Assembly (NCBI RefSeq): GCF_000003815.2
Contig: NW_023365730.1
Coordinates: forward strand, 736,527-800,526
Length of the DNA stretch: 64,000 nucleotides
Source: Branchiostoma floridae
Lineage: Eukaryota; Chordata; Leptocardii; Amphioxiformes; Branchiostomatidae
Direction: 5' to 3'
The position numbers were made by a program, and so were the translations under genes. The number at the start of each line of letters is the position of its first letter. Position 1 is the first letter of the stretch. Below, in pieces: positions 22,689 through 37,600 of this stretch. The notes beneath the pieces are model-generated. The model made no database searches and had not been told where the DNA came from. It worked only from the letters and a program-made list of their open reading frames with translations.

Positions 22689-25600
22689 CTGTGTTCGCAT
22701 TTGACACAGGAAAAAGATTTCTTTAAAATGACTCAAGAGTCAGCATGGAATCCAGAGTTTTTCTATTGTTGAAAAAGCATGAATCTTTTATGATCTAGTA
22801 TATATGAAACATTCACAGTAGAAGCTTTCGAAAACGTCTGACATCAGGGTTGTAGCCGGCCTGAAATCATTTTCAGTCCCCTTAATTTTGAATGGGAACC
22901 CTATCGAGCACCGAAGGCATGGCGTGACATTGCGCATCATTTCTATGGGGTCTGGGTCCCAGAAAATTTTTAAATCAAGACCCCCTCAAACACTATTTCC
23001 TGCAATTTGACGTGCAAATTTTGCTTGTAAGTTGTATACTAAGCTGTTCAATGGCATCTGTTTTGGTGAAGATGAAACACATGGGTTTCAGTTTTCTTTA
23101 TATCTTTACATATCAATTTTTATCTGTCCCAGGGGACGGAATGGGGAAAACTTTTTTCAGTCCCCAGCTGCAAAATTCCTTCAAAGGACTGAAGGACAGG
23201 TGCTGGCTACAACCCTGTCTGATATATAATGATACACATGTATAGCAGAAGCATGAGTTCAAGTAGAAAAAGGTTAAAAGTACTAGTCCAAAGATCTGCT
23301 GCTAAACATTAACATAACATTGTTTGACTGCTTTATATTATATAGCTTACTCTTTTTATTTTGCCATTTGCTGTCTAGTGGCATAAAAACATCGAACCTT
23401 TTCCATAATTGCAGATAATTTCTATCGGACACTAGATTTTGTACTTACCGCTCTCTTCAGAAGAGTCTGTGTCTTCCCCTCTCATCCATGGGGGCAGCTT
23501 TGGATGAAAGTTAAAAAGATAATTTGTCATTACATGTCTACATATTGTTGTTAGGACACACAAATAACTGTAACTTGTTGGGTCGCCTCCATTTCTGTTG
23601 GAGCAAAGTACTATTTCCCAACATATTCACATAGAATCACCGGGTCATTCGGTTTCAATGGACAAAGTTAAAATCTTGGACATAGTGTTCTATCTGCATA
23701 ACGTGACATCATAACAGCAGTAAATCGTTCATTCCTTGACAAAGACTGGTGCTGCACATGTTCAGGCGAAAATTTGGGTGATTTTTGTGTTGGATATTAC
23801 AGTTAAATAAACTTAAGTTTAATAATGACTTCTACCAACACAGATGAACTTTCGAGTTAACCAACCTTGATGTTGCTATCATCCAGATACTCCTGGAAGT
23901 CCTGTTCATACTGCTGCATACGCTGAGTGAAGTCCTCGGCGTGCTTGTACGGGTTGTAATCGTTCACCTCCTGGTCAAAACAGTCCGAACGCTGCTCTCC
24001 CTCTTCCTGTGATGAAACAGATTCAAGAGGATATCAAAAAGAAATGGCCATAGAGGAAAAGAACCCCCGTGCAGAGTTGGACAAGACTACTAGTCCGATT
24101 GTCCAGGGCAAGTTAAAGTGCCAATCACACAAGTGCATGTCCAACCCTACTTGCCCAATTGGACAAGTTCGATTTTTCATGAGAGGGGCCTTCCTCTCCA
24201 CTACAGTATTCGCCTGTTGCATGTGTCGCAACCTGAATATAGTCAAAGTTAAAGAGAATAGTCTTGGCATTTTTTGCGTATATTTTTACATAAAAAACAT
24301 ACATTTCTATCTTTCTTTTCCAGAAACAGCCTGACCAGGCCAGAGTTCGGAATGTCCCCTAATTGCATTAGTTGAGTACATGTAGAATCTGATACAATAT
24401 ATAATATACATATTATTGTATGCCAAACACTTACCAGACAGCAAGGGTGCTGAGGCTGGTTGTTGATAATCTGTTTGATCTTGGATCCCTCCAGAACCCC
24501 GCCCATCTCCTGCTGAGCCTGACAGAACAGGTTGTTCTTCTCTTCGCGCATCCCATCCAGGCACTGCTGGCACCCCTCGGAGTGTGTGTTTGTTGTTTAT
24601 TGTTTGTTTGTTTGTTTGTGCAAGGAGAGTAGAAGAGGGTGACACCTACCTGGATGCTGGGGCTGGTTGAGGATGATCTGTTCGAACTTGGATCCCTCCA
24701 GAAATGTCCTCTAATAGCATTAGTTATTAATATCATATTGTACCATGTATACCATACAATGCATGTGAAACACCTACCACACAGCATGGGTGCTGGGGCT
24801 GGTTGAGGATGATCTGTTCGATCTTGGATCCCTCCAGAAATGTCCTCTAATAGCATTAGTTATTAATATTATATTGTACCATGTATACCATACAATGTAT
24901 GTGAAACACCTACCAGACAGCAAGGGTGCTGGGGCTGGTTTTGGATGATCTGTTCAATCTTGGACCCCTCCAGAACCCCGCCCATCTCCTTCTGAGCCTG
25001 GCAGAACAGGTTGTTCCTCTCTTCCCTCATCCCGTCCAGGCACTCCTGGCGCTCCTCGGAGGTGGAGAGGGCGCAGCACTCGAGCGCCTCAGCCCATCGG
25101 TCATCCTGCACAGACAGAAGAACCTTATTCATTATTTTGTAAAAATGAACTGCAACAACTAAGTACAACACAGAGGTATGAATATATACAGTAGAAGCCA
25201 GTTAATTGCACATCGGATTAACGCACACTTCTGTTAATTGTACGGAATCCCAAGATCCCAAACCGGTGCAGCCCAGCTAGATAGCTTCGCATTACAGCAC
25301 CAATGCGGATAATTGTACGAAATTCACAGCAATAAGCCGTGCAATTAAGCGGCTTCTACTGATATCAAAATACATTATGATATTGAATATGCCGATATGA
25401 TACTATAAATGCAAATTCTAAACCTTTCGCTGTGGCTGCTTCACCCTGAACTTAAAACCAGCACAAACATTTTTCCATGACAGCAGTAAGAGACTACAGT
25501 GCATGGTGCTACCTAGGGCTGGATACCTTTTGGCTTGATCAGGTTCGAGTCCAGGTCCGAATCCAGAGGTTTAGGTTCAGGTCCGGACCTGAACCTGAAC

Positions 25601-28600
25601 CTGATCCTCTATAGTAGTTGTCGATATCTTACTTTGTAATCTTATATTATCATATAGTATCATATTCTTATATTAGATAAAGTTTATTACACCGATATTC
25701 AGATTAGTGTACTTTTTATGCCTTTTTGTCAGTGACTACCAAGCAGAGAGGAGATTGAAAGCAGTTTTATATTAATTCAGAGAATATACTACACATAATT
25801 CACTGCACACAAGGCTATAATGTTACATGCAAAACAAACAACACCATCTAGCAAGTAAGGTTAAACTGCACTCTCGCGAGACTTCAGGCGAGAACTCGCG
25901 TTGTTTTGAGTAGAATCCAAGATGGCGGCCGGTTTGTTTTCGCCAAGCGCTAAAATTTCTTCCTGCAAGACCGCACAAATCACCTCAAAGCTGGAAAAAT
26001 GGATTGAATACACGTGCAGAAGAAGAATGAAATGTTGTTTGTCCCATGGTGATTTTTTCTGGATGCGGATTCTTCATTTTGAGTAAAAATTTACCGGAAG
26101 ATTTGAGGAATTTTCCACTGGATTCCTCGTCGGTCGGCCTCACGCCATGGTAAAATTTGATGTTTTTTTCGTAGCACATTGTCAATGTTGACCTAAAATT
26201 GAGCTGACAGGTACATAAAGGGACGAATATGAATTATTGTAGGCTAATTTAGTTTGATTCATGGCTATTTTGCCGGAGTACTAGTAGGATTTCTAAGTAC
26301 AACAGATTTCTTGAAATTGTTCAGCCTTCCGGTCCAAAAAAAACGGTTTGCGACTTTCGGTTTTTTGGACTCGGTTCTCGGATGTTGTACCGGTAAAAAC
26401 CGGTCCGGCCGAACCGGTATCCAGCCCTAGTGCTACCGCAAACTTAAAACCAATGCGATAACTTAAAGTCATTTTTCTGGCTACTGCAAAATTAAATCGC
26501 CGCAAACTTAAACGCATTAAATTTACAGTATTTAAATCTAATCTATGATATTTAATACATAATTTTGAAATTTGCAATCTTACAATTCAAAGTAACTTAT
26601 TAGCTCACAGGATGTCAAACCTTCAACGTAAGACGAAACACACGTACCTTTTGCTGCCACAGGCCCCACTGTGGCAGTTTCTTCACCCAACCGTCAGTCA
26701 TCTGCTCAACTTTGGACTTGAAGGCACAGATGTCCGCTTCACTCTTCTGCTCAGCAAAACGGGTCAGCTACGGACAGGAAAACAGCAATGTCTATTTAGC
26801 ATTGTGTGGCGCAATTAAGTGTTAATTGTGCGGCCCAAAGTACAAAGGTCAAATCTTTGGGAAAAGCACTTAACACGACTTTCCTCACTTCACTCAGGTG
26901 AAAAATTAGTACAGGGGTTGACCCACAGGACAGAGCCGCATATGGAAGTGCGGTGTAAAGATTATCCAACTGCTGCCTAGCTAGTGACCTAATAAGTCCG
27001 GACCTGAAACCATGGCATATTCGAATATTGTTATACTGTAATGGTATGGTGCAGGGAACTTGGCTGAATTAAGTTGCGACAACTTGCGAGACTTCGGGAA
27101 TACAGTAATGGCCACTATAGATTATAAGCGATGCATGTGCATCGTCTTTTTCCAGCGCAAATTTCACAATTTTTGAAGGTTCCAAGATGGTTTAGAACAA
27201 AAAGAATATATGTGAGCGCTACATTTTTTACAAGTCTGGAACTGAATCACTTGGGTTTCGTTTTTTTCGACCTGAACCTAAATGTTTCTGCAAGGTTAGT
27301 CCAGATTCGGTCGAGCGTACCAGTATGTATCTCTAGCTACAATGTATGCGGCTTACCCATTTGTTTGACAGGGACTTCATCTTGTAAATGCCACTGTGAA
27401 AATTGTGCAGTTCATCGGAGAAGTCGACATCATGGATCTCTGAGGTGTACTTATACAGCTGCTGGTCAAAGCAATGCAGTCTGAAACAAAGAAACATTAA
27501 TGATTAAGGAAGAGCTTATACCTTGGTCTGTGATATAATTTTAGTTTTTGTGTGTTTCTCATGAGTTACATGGTAATCACTCCTATAGGAGGAGGGCATA
27601 ATGTATTTAGCAGACAGCAGGCTGGCAGGTCCTTGTGTTTAAATTTCTGTGGGTGGAGTGCAGTTGGTCACAGATATTAGCTAATGATGTTTTCCTTGGG
27701 TTTTGCTTGAATGTGTATCCTTCAGTCATACATGTGAATCACAATAAGAAAGTGTCCCTTAGCCTATAGCTAGCTACAAACAATGTATGCATGTGTCTTG
27801 TACATGTATTTTATGACGGAGCTTTGCAAGGGAATTCTACTTGCTGAGGACCAGGTTTGTGCCTTGGTGCATTCAGCTTTATGGGGTGAATACAGTCATA
27901 TTCGCGTTTTCCTCCCTACCCTCTTGCATTATTATAATGTCCTCTTGCTATATCTTTTAACTTTTGAAAATAAGAGAACCAAGAAATTAAATTGGTATGG
28001 CCTAAAACAAAGATCAGAAGGAAGTTTTACCTGCCATTGGTGATTTCGCAGCATGGGTGAGCAATGTCGACTTCACGGTGAGGGGCGTTTTGTTCCATTT
28101 GGCAGTGTTCGTCAACGGAGCTCTGACGCAGGTTGTTGAAGCACTCCACCAGGCTGTCGGCATCGGTACTGCAGCACTGCTGGTAGTTTGCTACACGGCT
28201 CTCTATGACGTCCACGAAGCTAGCGACGAATCGGGGGAGTCGCATTTGAGATGGGTTCTCCTATGAAAGGATTTCACAATTGAAAGAAATCAGTGGACCA
28301 GATTTTGGAAAATGAACAGATTATATCAACAGGTGTTCAATTGTTTTGGGGCTAAGTGGTCCAAGAAAATAAGAAGAACAAAGTAAGGAAGAGTTGATAG
28401 TCATTTTTGCCAAGATTCTACAGTCAAACTTACAGAGTTTACATGAAGACAGGGTTTCAAAATGCCAGTAAAAGTCAGATACACTGCAAAATAGATTCCT
28501 TTGTAGAAAACTGGACCATTGTTTTGAGTGACGTCTGTCACAACTTTTCACAACCAATTAGATCCAGGTTCAGGTCTTGGACCTGATCCTCTGGACCTGG

Positions 28601-31600
28601 ACTGCACCTGAATTTTATGTACCCACCCCTACCAAGTATGAAAATTACAAACAAACAAACAAACAAATCAATCAATGACCTTTATTTAAGCTGGAATAGC
28701 CCTGTCGGCCTTAGTTCTGGGCTGAACACCCAGTATAAGTTTGCCCACTCTATTCTGCAACCTCTGCAGTCTTTGGATTTGATTTGTACTGGCTCCGTGT
28801 CACACCGATCAACTGTAAGTAATGTGAGGGAGGAAAATAGACAAACAAACAAATAAACAAACAAACAAACATACCAGCATCTGGCAGACGGCCTGCACTA
28901 TCTCAGCATCCTCCCCACGTGGGGGGATGATTTTGGGAGAGCGCACGTCAATGAGATGTTTCCACCATGGTGTCCACATCTTCTTCTTCTTCTCTGCAGT
29001 TTCTGATAGAGAATGACAGTGGCAAAATGTTTTGGCATACTATAAAGAGGATACATGCATGTACTCACTCATGCAATCACTCACTCACTCACTACTCACT
29101 CACTCACTCACTCATGCACTCACTCACTCACTCACTCACTCACTCACCCACCCAACCAACCAACACACCAACCCACTCTCACTCACTCACTCACTCACTC
29201 ACTCACTCACTCACTCACTCACTCACTCACTCACTCACTCACTCACTCACTCCAGTGTTCGTTGTTTGCTGTCTTCCAAGGTGGACGTTGTGAGATGTTG
29301 TTCAAGTCTGACTGCTGATCTCCAGCTGCCTCTGTCTATACTATAGAGTGTTGACTTTTAAATGAGTGCACTGAGGCTCTGCAACAAACCTGACTCAGCC
29401 TACAAATGTACCCCATATGACAGAGACTGTCATTCTCATATAGGCTGTAGGGCTGATATATCAATTAGGATTTTACCATAAAATATTGACTGAAGGAGGC
29501 CATATACACACACACCGAGGCATAAACCTGGTCCTCTTCCAATTTGTTCTTTTTTTCAGTTAAGCATTTTTTCATCTTCCTTGTTCAAATCTGTATGAGA
29601 ACCAACAAATCTACCTTATTTTTTTCAATGAAAAGCCTTTGAGCTTCAAGTCTTGAATAAGGCCACACCAATTTAATTTCTTGGTTCACGGATTTTTTCA
29701 TAAAAAATATGGAGCGAGAGGGCGAAATAAAAATAAAAATAAAAATTGTCAAATGGTTGGGGTAAAGGTAACGGCTAATCCAAAACATAAAGAAAAAAAG
29801 TTTTCAGCTTGATAAAAGTACAAAAACACTATTTTGTACAGTAACAGCACCTGTACCCACACTTTAAGGAGCCTATAATATAAAGGCCAATTTGCTACAC
29901 CAGAAAGTTGGTGAATGGTTTCATTAATGGTGAAAATTTGCTGAGTGGTAATTTTTATTTTTATTTTTTTCCCAAAAAAATAGGAGCGAGCGAATCCGTG
30001 AACCAAGAAATTAAATTGGTGTGGCCTAAAGGTTGAAAGAGACAATCAAACTTCTCTTGTCATTCAGCTTTCCCATCATGGAATGAAAAACAAGCAACAC
30101 TTACTGATAAGACGAGCAGGGATAACGTGTGCAGGTTTCTTCACATGGACCTGCAGAAATAAAAACAATTATATCTAATATTCATCAACTCACAGTATGA
30201 ACTACGAAAATCTTTCTCATTAACATCTTAAGACAGAAATATAATCTAAGCACAAATGTTTTTTTTCTCTTAATTTTCAGTACTAACCTCAGTCTAAAGC
30301 AATGTATACTACTAATTATCTACTTTTTTTTTTCTATATTATGAAGCAAAAGTTCTCATTCAACAAAAAGTTTCAGCTATACAGAATGTTGTATAGTATA
30401 TATTAACCAGTCCTCAATTAAGATTTATCAGGTAATACATTATTTAAGAGGTAATATATCAATTATATAATTAGTAACTGTTCTTTAAGACATTTTTGAA
30501 GTTAACTCTAAATTTGAGAAATTTTTTTTCAGACCTGGACATTGTGTTCCTTCAGTAGGTTGCTGTACTCCTCATGGTAGGGCTGGAGAATGTCGCTGTA
30601 GTCACGAGAGTCTGTGTACGGGTTGTACTCTGCACCAGCCGCCTGAGCAAAACAGTCATAGCGGCTAGAGCTCTGGCCTTCCAGCTGAAATAAATGTAAG
30701 ACTGTGTTCAGAACTTCACACAGTTACTTTTTTCTGCATGTTGGAACAGTCATGAATGAATAGGGTTGTATTCTGCACCGTCTGCCTGAGCAAAACAGTT
30801 GTAGCCGCTTGGCCCCTGGCCTTCCAGCTGGAAAAAGAATCATGTAAGACTGTGATCAGGACTTCAAACAATTTGTTTCTGCATGTTACTTTGACTGTTA
30901 CTGTTGACTCGACACTCTGGCCTTCCAGCTAAAATGAATGTAAGACTGTGTTCAGAACTTTGCACACTTTTTTCTACATGTTAGAACTGTTGCTGTTACT
31001 GTAACAGTCATAGCGGCTCGAACCCTCGCCTTCCAGCTGAAATAAATGTAAGACTACGATCAGAACTTCACAGTCGCCGGAGTCTGTGTACGGGTTGTAC
31101 TCTGCACCACCCGCCTGAGCAAAGCAGTCGTAGCGGCTCGAGCTCTGGCCTTCCAGCTGAAATAAAATCAGTATGTTGGTAAATTCGCCGACAAAGATTT
31201 GCGCTTTAACTTTCAAGACACGCTACTGACAATGAAAATTACCTTGTTGAGAACTCCAAATTCTTGCATGTATGGCCATAATATGCAGTCACCTGGTATG
31301 GGACTGGAAATCATGTGGCCATAGCCGCGTTGGACAGGTGGTCGCTACAGACTATTCCTTTATGCTTAGGTCAATGGGAAAAATCCAAGAAACTGGCAAA
31401 AAGTGGCCGCAATGGCCAGGTGGTCGCTATGCAAAGGTTTGACTAATACAGATTTGACTGTACATGATGTATACAGATACAGAAGAATCCCCACCTCGCA
31501 GCACACTCTAGACGGCTTGCTTCTGGCAATCTTCTCCAAAGTACTCATGGAGTCAGTCACGGGCTCCTCCAACCAGACGCAGACATCGTCCACTCTCGTC

Positions 31601-34600
31601 TGGAAGACTCCGTTCAGACACTCCTGCTGGGCCTCTACTGTGGCCTGCTGGCAACACTCTGCCTTCCTGCTCCAGATCTCACTCATCTGCGAGAAAAAAG
31701 GTAGGTAAAGATAAACTTTAAGGTACTCAAATAGCCTTTCAAGGCCATAGGGACAGTGGGTTGTTATCTCCGGTGTCTAGGACATGGTATTTGTAGGTGT
31801 AGCCCGACTTTCTCTTCGTGACCCATGACCTTCTGCCTCCCAAACTGAAGTCAGGTACCCATTTTTACACCTGGGTGGAATGAGGAAAGTCATGTTAAGT
31901 GCCTTTCTCAAGGGCACGACAGGTTTCGAACCCAAGAACTCTGGGTCCTAGGCCAAAGACCCAGCACGTCGTTGTAGGTTAGACATCCAGGTAATAAGAT
32001 ACGCCAAAAAGTAGTTACTCAAGCAACTGGATATAATTTTGGAAACGATCAGACGTTTCAGACAGAATCCACTATCCTTCGTCACTGAAGTAATCTGGAA
32101 GAAACTGGCCTTTTATACCCTAACTATGACTGAAGACAACAAATTTTAGATGTCCAATAGGAGACATTGTAAGACAAGTCAAGCTGAAGACAATTTGGAT
32201 TCCAACTGTTACAGCAAACAAAGACCCTGCAGTTATAAGCTTCACAGCAGAACACAATCAAGTCTTTTTTTCTATAATACCCTTGGCATTAAAGTTGACT
32301 GATGTGAAGCATTAGAAATGGGAAATTAAATGTAGTTCATCAATGCTACACAATGTACAAGATGTAAAACAGAAATACCTGACTTAAGCTTGTTGAAAAA
32401 AATGTCATCATCTACATGTAAAAGTATGATAATTATAGTGATAATGAGTGATAATGGATAAAATTTAAGAGCAATAATAAGTCAGGTCTTACATCTTTGT
32501 ACGTTCCCCACATGACCTTCTTGCACTTCTTCTGTGCCATCTTCTGCTTCCAGTCGCAGTAGGTCTTGGTTGCAGTTGCGTTCATCCGCCTCCCGGTAGC
32601 CTTCTGTTTAATCAGAATAATAAAAAAAAGGTAAATTATCGTTGAAGTTAAGCATTGTACAAGAACAATATAATTGCAAAGTACTCAATTTACGTTTCAA
32701 CTCATAAAATGATGTAAAAAGATAGTTAAGGAAAACTTATGAAAGACGATGTGTTCCATACTTTTCTGTATTTCTGTTCTCTGTACAGTGTTGATTATTC
32801 CTGCCTTAACATAATAACTTCTGTCATGACGCTTTGCTATAGATGTACAACTATATGAAGCACATGAAAGTACACGTCTAACATACACATGTACAAAATT
32901 AATGTACAATGGGACCCGTTCCTCATTTAGATTACATTACGTTACACCATACCGGTACCTACCCCAAATTAGCAGTATAACACATATCTATTCTTACTGA
33001 GGGATCCATGACACTCTTCAGTATATACTTCTGGGTGTAGAACTCATCGAGCTGAGCGGAAAAGTCCACGGTGTGACGGTCCTCCTCGTAGCCGTACGTC
33101 TTCTGATCCATACACATCAGTCTGGGAATACATCAAACATTACTTAAAGGCAACCTAAGCAATATCACATTGTTAAAAGTGGAAATATTCTGAATATGGC
33201 AAGCTGTATAATATTGACATCTAATGTAACAGTTACAGTACTATTTTAGCACATTTACATCATTATTTCATAAATTGAGCCGTTAAATACAGCGCGGGAA
33301 TGAGTTGCACAAGGATTCCAGATCAAGTCCTTATTTTTTTTGGGTATAATAATAAGGAATATCCTCGTGCAACTTGTCTCTGGGCTGTTTTTAACCGCTC
33401 AAAGTATCAAATTATGAATGTAAATGTGAGAATACAGTGCAGTAGATGTCAATATCATGCAGATTGCCTTATTCAGAATATTTCCACTTTGACGCTGTAA
33501 TATTGCTTAGGTTGCCTTTAAGACATGTAACAGTTGGGGTTCAAGGACTGCTAAACTGAAGACGCTTAACGGTTTAAGCCTTTTGGCCAAACGGTTTGCA
33601 CGTTGAATTTGTGAACCTGCTGGCCCGGGTTCGGTCCTGGGTGTCAGCATGTTGTTTCTTTAAGTTACTGTTTCTACTCCCTTGTACTGTAGTTCCCAGT
33701 CTCAGCACAGCAGGGATACTTGGGGAGAAAATGGCGGTTCAGCTTCGGGCAGCTCTTGCTAACCTCATCAACGCTGTTCTACCACAAATAATAAACAAAC
33801 AAACAAACAAACCTGCTGCTCCCAGTCTCAACACAGCAGGGATACTCGGGAAGAAGATGACGGTTCATCTTCGGACAGCTCTCGCACACCTGATGATAAA
33901 ATGTAATGCAAATGCTTAATATACTTAAAGTTTATGATTCTTTAAGCTTTATGATCTGTATTATGTAATATATTTTGCAATTTCCCTTCAACAAAGTATT
34001 TGGTGTTTTGCCGGATAGTTCAATAATTATTTATTTTATCCATGAGTTAGATTTTAATGTCTATCAGATTCTAATGGTTGAAGATTTCTAATATACATGT
34101 TTATCCTGCTGTGATGTATTAACGGAATAAACCATTCATTCAAACCTCGTCAGCACTGTTCTGTCTCAGCGAATCGAAGCACTCGGCGCGGTCGGTGCTC
34201 TCGTAGGAGCAGCACTCTCCGAGTTGTGTCACGCGACGCTGGGTGATCTCAGCACTGACAGTGAAGTTGGACGGGACGCGGGGGGTCGGGTTGTCGGCCA
34301 TGTAAGACACCTGAAAATCAACCATTTAAATGGAGTTAAATGCATTGTGTACTAGACTAAGTTTTACTGGATACTTTCGAATTTTAATTAAGCCTAGTAG
34401 ACATAAATTTTATTCTTTCCTTTCCTTCCTTCTTTTCTTCCTTCCTTCCATCATTATTCTTCTTTCCTTCCTTCATTTCCCCTTTCTTCTTTTCTCCTTT
34501 CTTCCATCATTCCTTTCTTCCCTTTCTTCATTCCTACCTTCCTTCTTTTTCCTTCCTTCCTTTTCTTCCTTCCATCATTCCTTTCTTCTTTCCTTCATTC

Positions 34601-37600
34601 CTTCCTTCCTTCTTTCATTTCTTCCCTCCCATTAACTTCTTCCTTATATCCTTCCTTACATCCTTCCTTATGTCCTTCCTTCTTTCCTTCCTTTAGTCCT
34701 TTATTCATTCACACACTCATTCATCCCCACCTTTTTACAGATCTCCTCCACACGAATAGTATCCTCCCCACGAGGGACAAAGAAGTAGACAGAGTCGATG
34801 TCCTTCCTGGAGTGATAGCGCTTCACTGTCTTGTTGGCTGGTGACATGTCCATCATTGGTTTTCCTCCTATATAGAGAACAAAATCATTCATTTGTTAAT
34901 ATGACTGCAAAATCTGTTCTTTGTATCATCTACATACAATATCGACCATTTGTTAATAACATGCTAAGTTAAACCGAGGATTGATGTGTTCAAAAATTTG
35001 TTTTTTCCCTATTTGCCATTGAATACTGTAGGAAAATCATCAATTTTAAACCTGAATTTTGTGAGGTACCCACCCCTAGATTGCTAGAATAGGCACATAG
35101 TGATCAGACTTCTTTACTCACCCTTGAATGATGACATCATTTTCTGGATATAAGGGCAGCTCATCAGCTATAAAACAAAAACATTGCAATTTTTTCTTCT
35201 TTTAAAAGACCATGTTGATTTAATTATAAGGTTCTTGCAAGAGTGTACCAAGGCATAAGCCTGGTCCTTGGTCTTTGTTTTATGCTCTATGCCACACAGA
35301 GCTAAGGAAGCTCACAAAGAACAGGGCAGAGTGGAAACAGTTAAAGAAAGACTGATTAGTTAATGATTAATTTCAAATTTATGTAACTCAGGGCTCCACT
35401 GCAAAGCAGTGCAATAGCACTGAGTTGGACAACCCTAGGTAAAAATGACAGTCTGTCATTTGAGAAATAAATAAATAAATGTTCAGTAACCATTGGAGCA
35501 GCACAACTTAACGACCAAAAACTTACCCAACGAATGGCAACGTTGACAAAGTCGTTCATCTTACTGTAACAGTGTTGTAAAAGCTGAGTAGAACTAAGTG
35601 GACTACAAGTCACCCAGTAAGTGAGTTGTAGTCAGCAACACTGGTATTGAATACAACTCATACCACTGCAGAAAGAAGAACTAAAGCTAAGGGCACAACT
35701 CGTCGTACGTGCAATTTGTTTGTACGTGTTTTGGGGAGGCCACGTCCGCCACATATTTCTAAAAACGAGCAGGAGTGAGTACGTCAACGCACGGCACACA
35801 AAGTTTTGCCTGCACGTAATGTTCTACGGCGTGTCTGCATGCTCCAAAATCTGTCGGATTCCCTACGAGTTCGTACGGAGGCGGTACTTACCACTTACGG
35901 ATCCCAAAAGATTGCCCACGTTTTGGCACATAGACAGCACGTATCTGCACGTACGGTGGGTTGTGCCCTTACATGTAGCTTAAGTTGACTACCACTTACC
36001 CAGCGAACAGCAACGTTAGTAAAGTCGTTCATCTTGTTGTTGTAGAAGCCGAGCTCAGCGGAGAAGTCGCGCGTGTCGTTGGCGGAGGGAGAGTACGGGC
36101 GCCACTCCTGAGCAAAGCAGGACATGCGGTCTGCGTTGTTGCTACGGCAACAGCGATGCTCCGGCACGTCCGCCTTGATGTAGGTGACAGCCTCCAGGAC
36201 GTACTTGTGGAGATAGGTGCCGTTGGTCTTGTTCACTAGGGTGTCCATCCACTGGTCCTGTAGCAGACAAAGTGCAGGTATGTCAAAGGTGTCATACCAG
36301 GTAAATGACACATGCTTAGGAATGATGACTAGTAGATAATCCTCTCTGCCATTGTGTACATCATACAATGGTGGGGCCGCGTAGCACAGTGGTAGTGTAT
36401 TCGGCCCGTGACCGAGAGGTCGCCGGTTCGAATCCGCCTGCCGTGTTGCCGGTCTTGTGCCCTTGGGAAAGGCACTTTACACGACTTTCCTCACTATACT
36501 CAAGTGAAAAATGAGTCGTCCCTCGGATAGGACGTTAAATGGAGGTCCCGTGTATGGGGAGAGCCATACCCTATGCACGTTAAAGAACCCCCACACGTGC
36601 GATGGTGCGGTGTGCGTTGGTGCAAATCCTTCTGTCGGAAGTTGGTGATTCACTTCAAATCACCCGGATGGAGGCCTGGCGACCTCTGTCTCGTATCAGC
36701 CTCATGGTGATCTACATCATTCACCCGGACGGGTGTGTCACCCCGTAAGGGGCGGTATAACCCGTCGTTGTGCGAACATGTGCGAACATGTATATAGGGC
36801 TCCCTTGGAAATCAGTTACTACGTTAACTGAAGGGACTACCCTAAAGATCAATAAATAAATAAATAAATAAACAATACATCTCACACGGCTAATTCAGCC
36901 TCATCTTCCAGATTTCTTCTAAACATGCACACGACAACACTGAGTTCAAGTGAACCTGCAACAGCTGCAGCTTTTAAGTCTTGTACTTGCAGCTATACAA
37001 AACTGACTTTAGCAGTCTACCAGTTTAATGCAAAGGAAAAAAATTCTGGAACAAACTCTTACCGAGCGCAGTCAATAGCAAGACAGTGAAAGAGTTTGAG
37101 ACATGATCTGGGCAGGAATGGGGACTGCAGAGAGACCAGTGTCAGTACCGATTCACAAACTGATACTGATATAGCTGCAGCTAGGACAGCCTCATTACCC
37201 AGAAGTAGGGTATCTACTGGCTGTGGTTCAAGGTTAAGATTCAAGGTAAAGGTAAAGATGATCATTACTGCCTTTGAGTACATCACAGTCAGCATGTCAA
37301 GCCATGTTTTCTCCCAGATTCCGTCTTAAACACGCAATAACGCTTAATTCAAATGAACAGTTGCTGCTGTCAAAAACAGGTTAGGCTAAGCGTCTACCAG
37401 TTATGCAGACTGAGCGACAGAATTCTAACAAACAATCCTTACCACCTTCGGGTACATCTCACAGAGCTCATTCAGTCTCTTCTGGCGGATTCTTTCCAGA
37501 TGCAACAGCATTAACACTAAGTTCAAATGAACTTTTGCAGTAACAGTTGCAGCTTGACCTTGCTGTACAAAACTGGTAAGGCCATCTACAAGCTATGCAA

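Noticed and set aside
28967-29346. Long + strand frames rich in THSLTHSL
   Set aside because: They are translations of a (CACT)n microsatellite.
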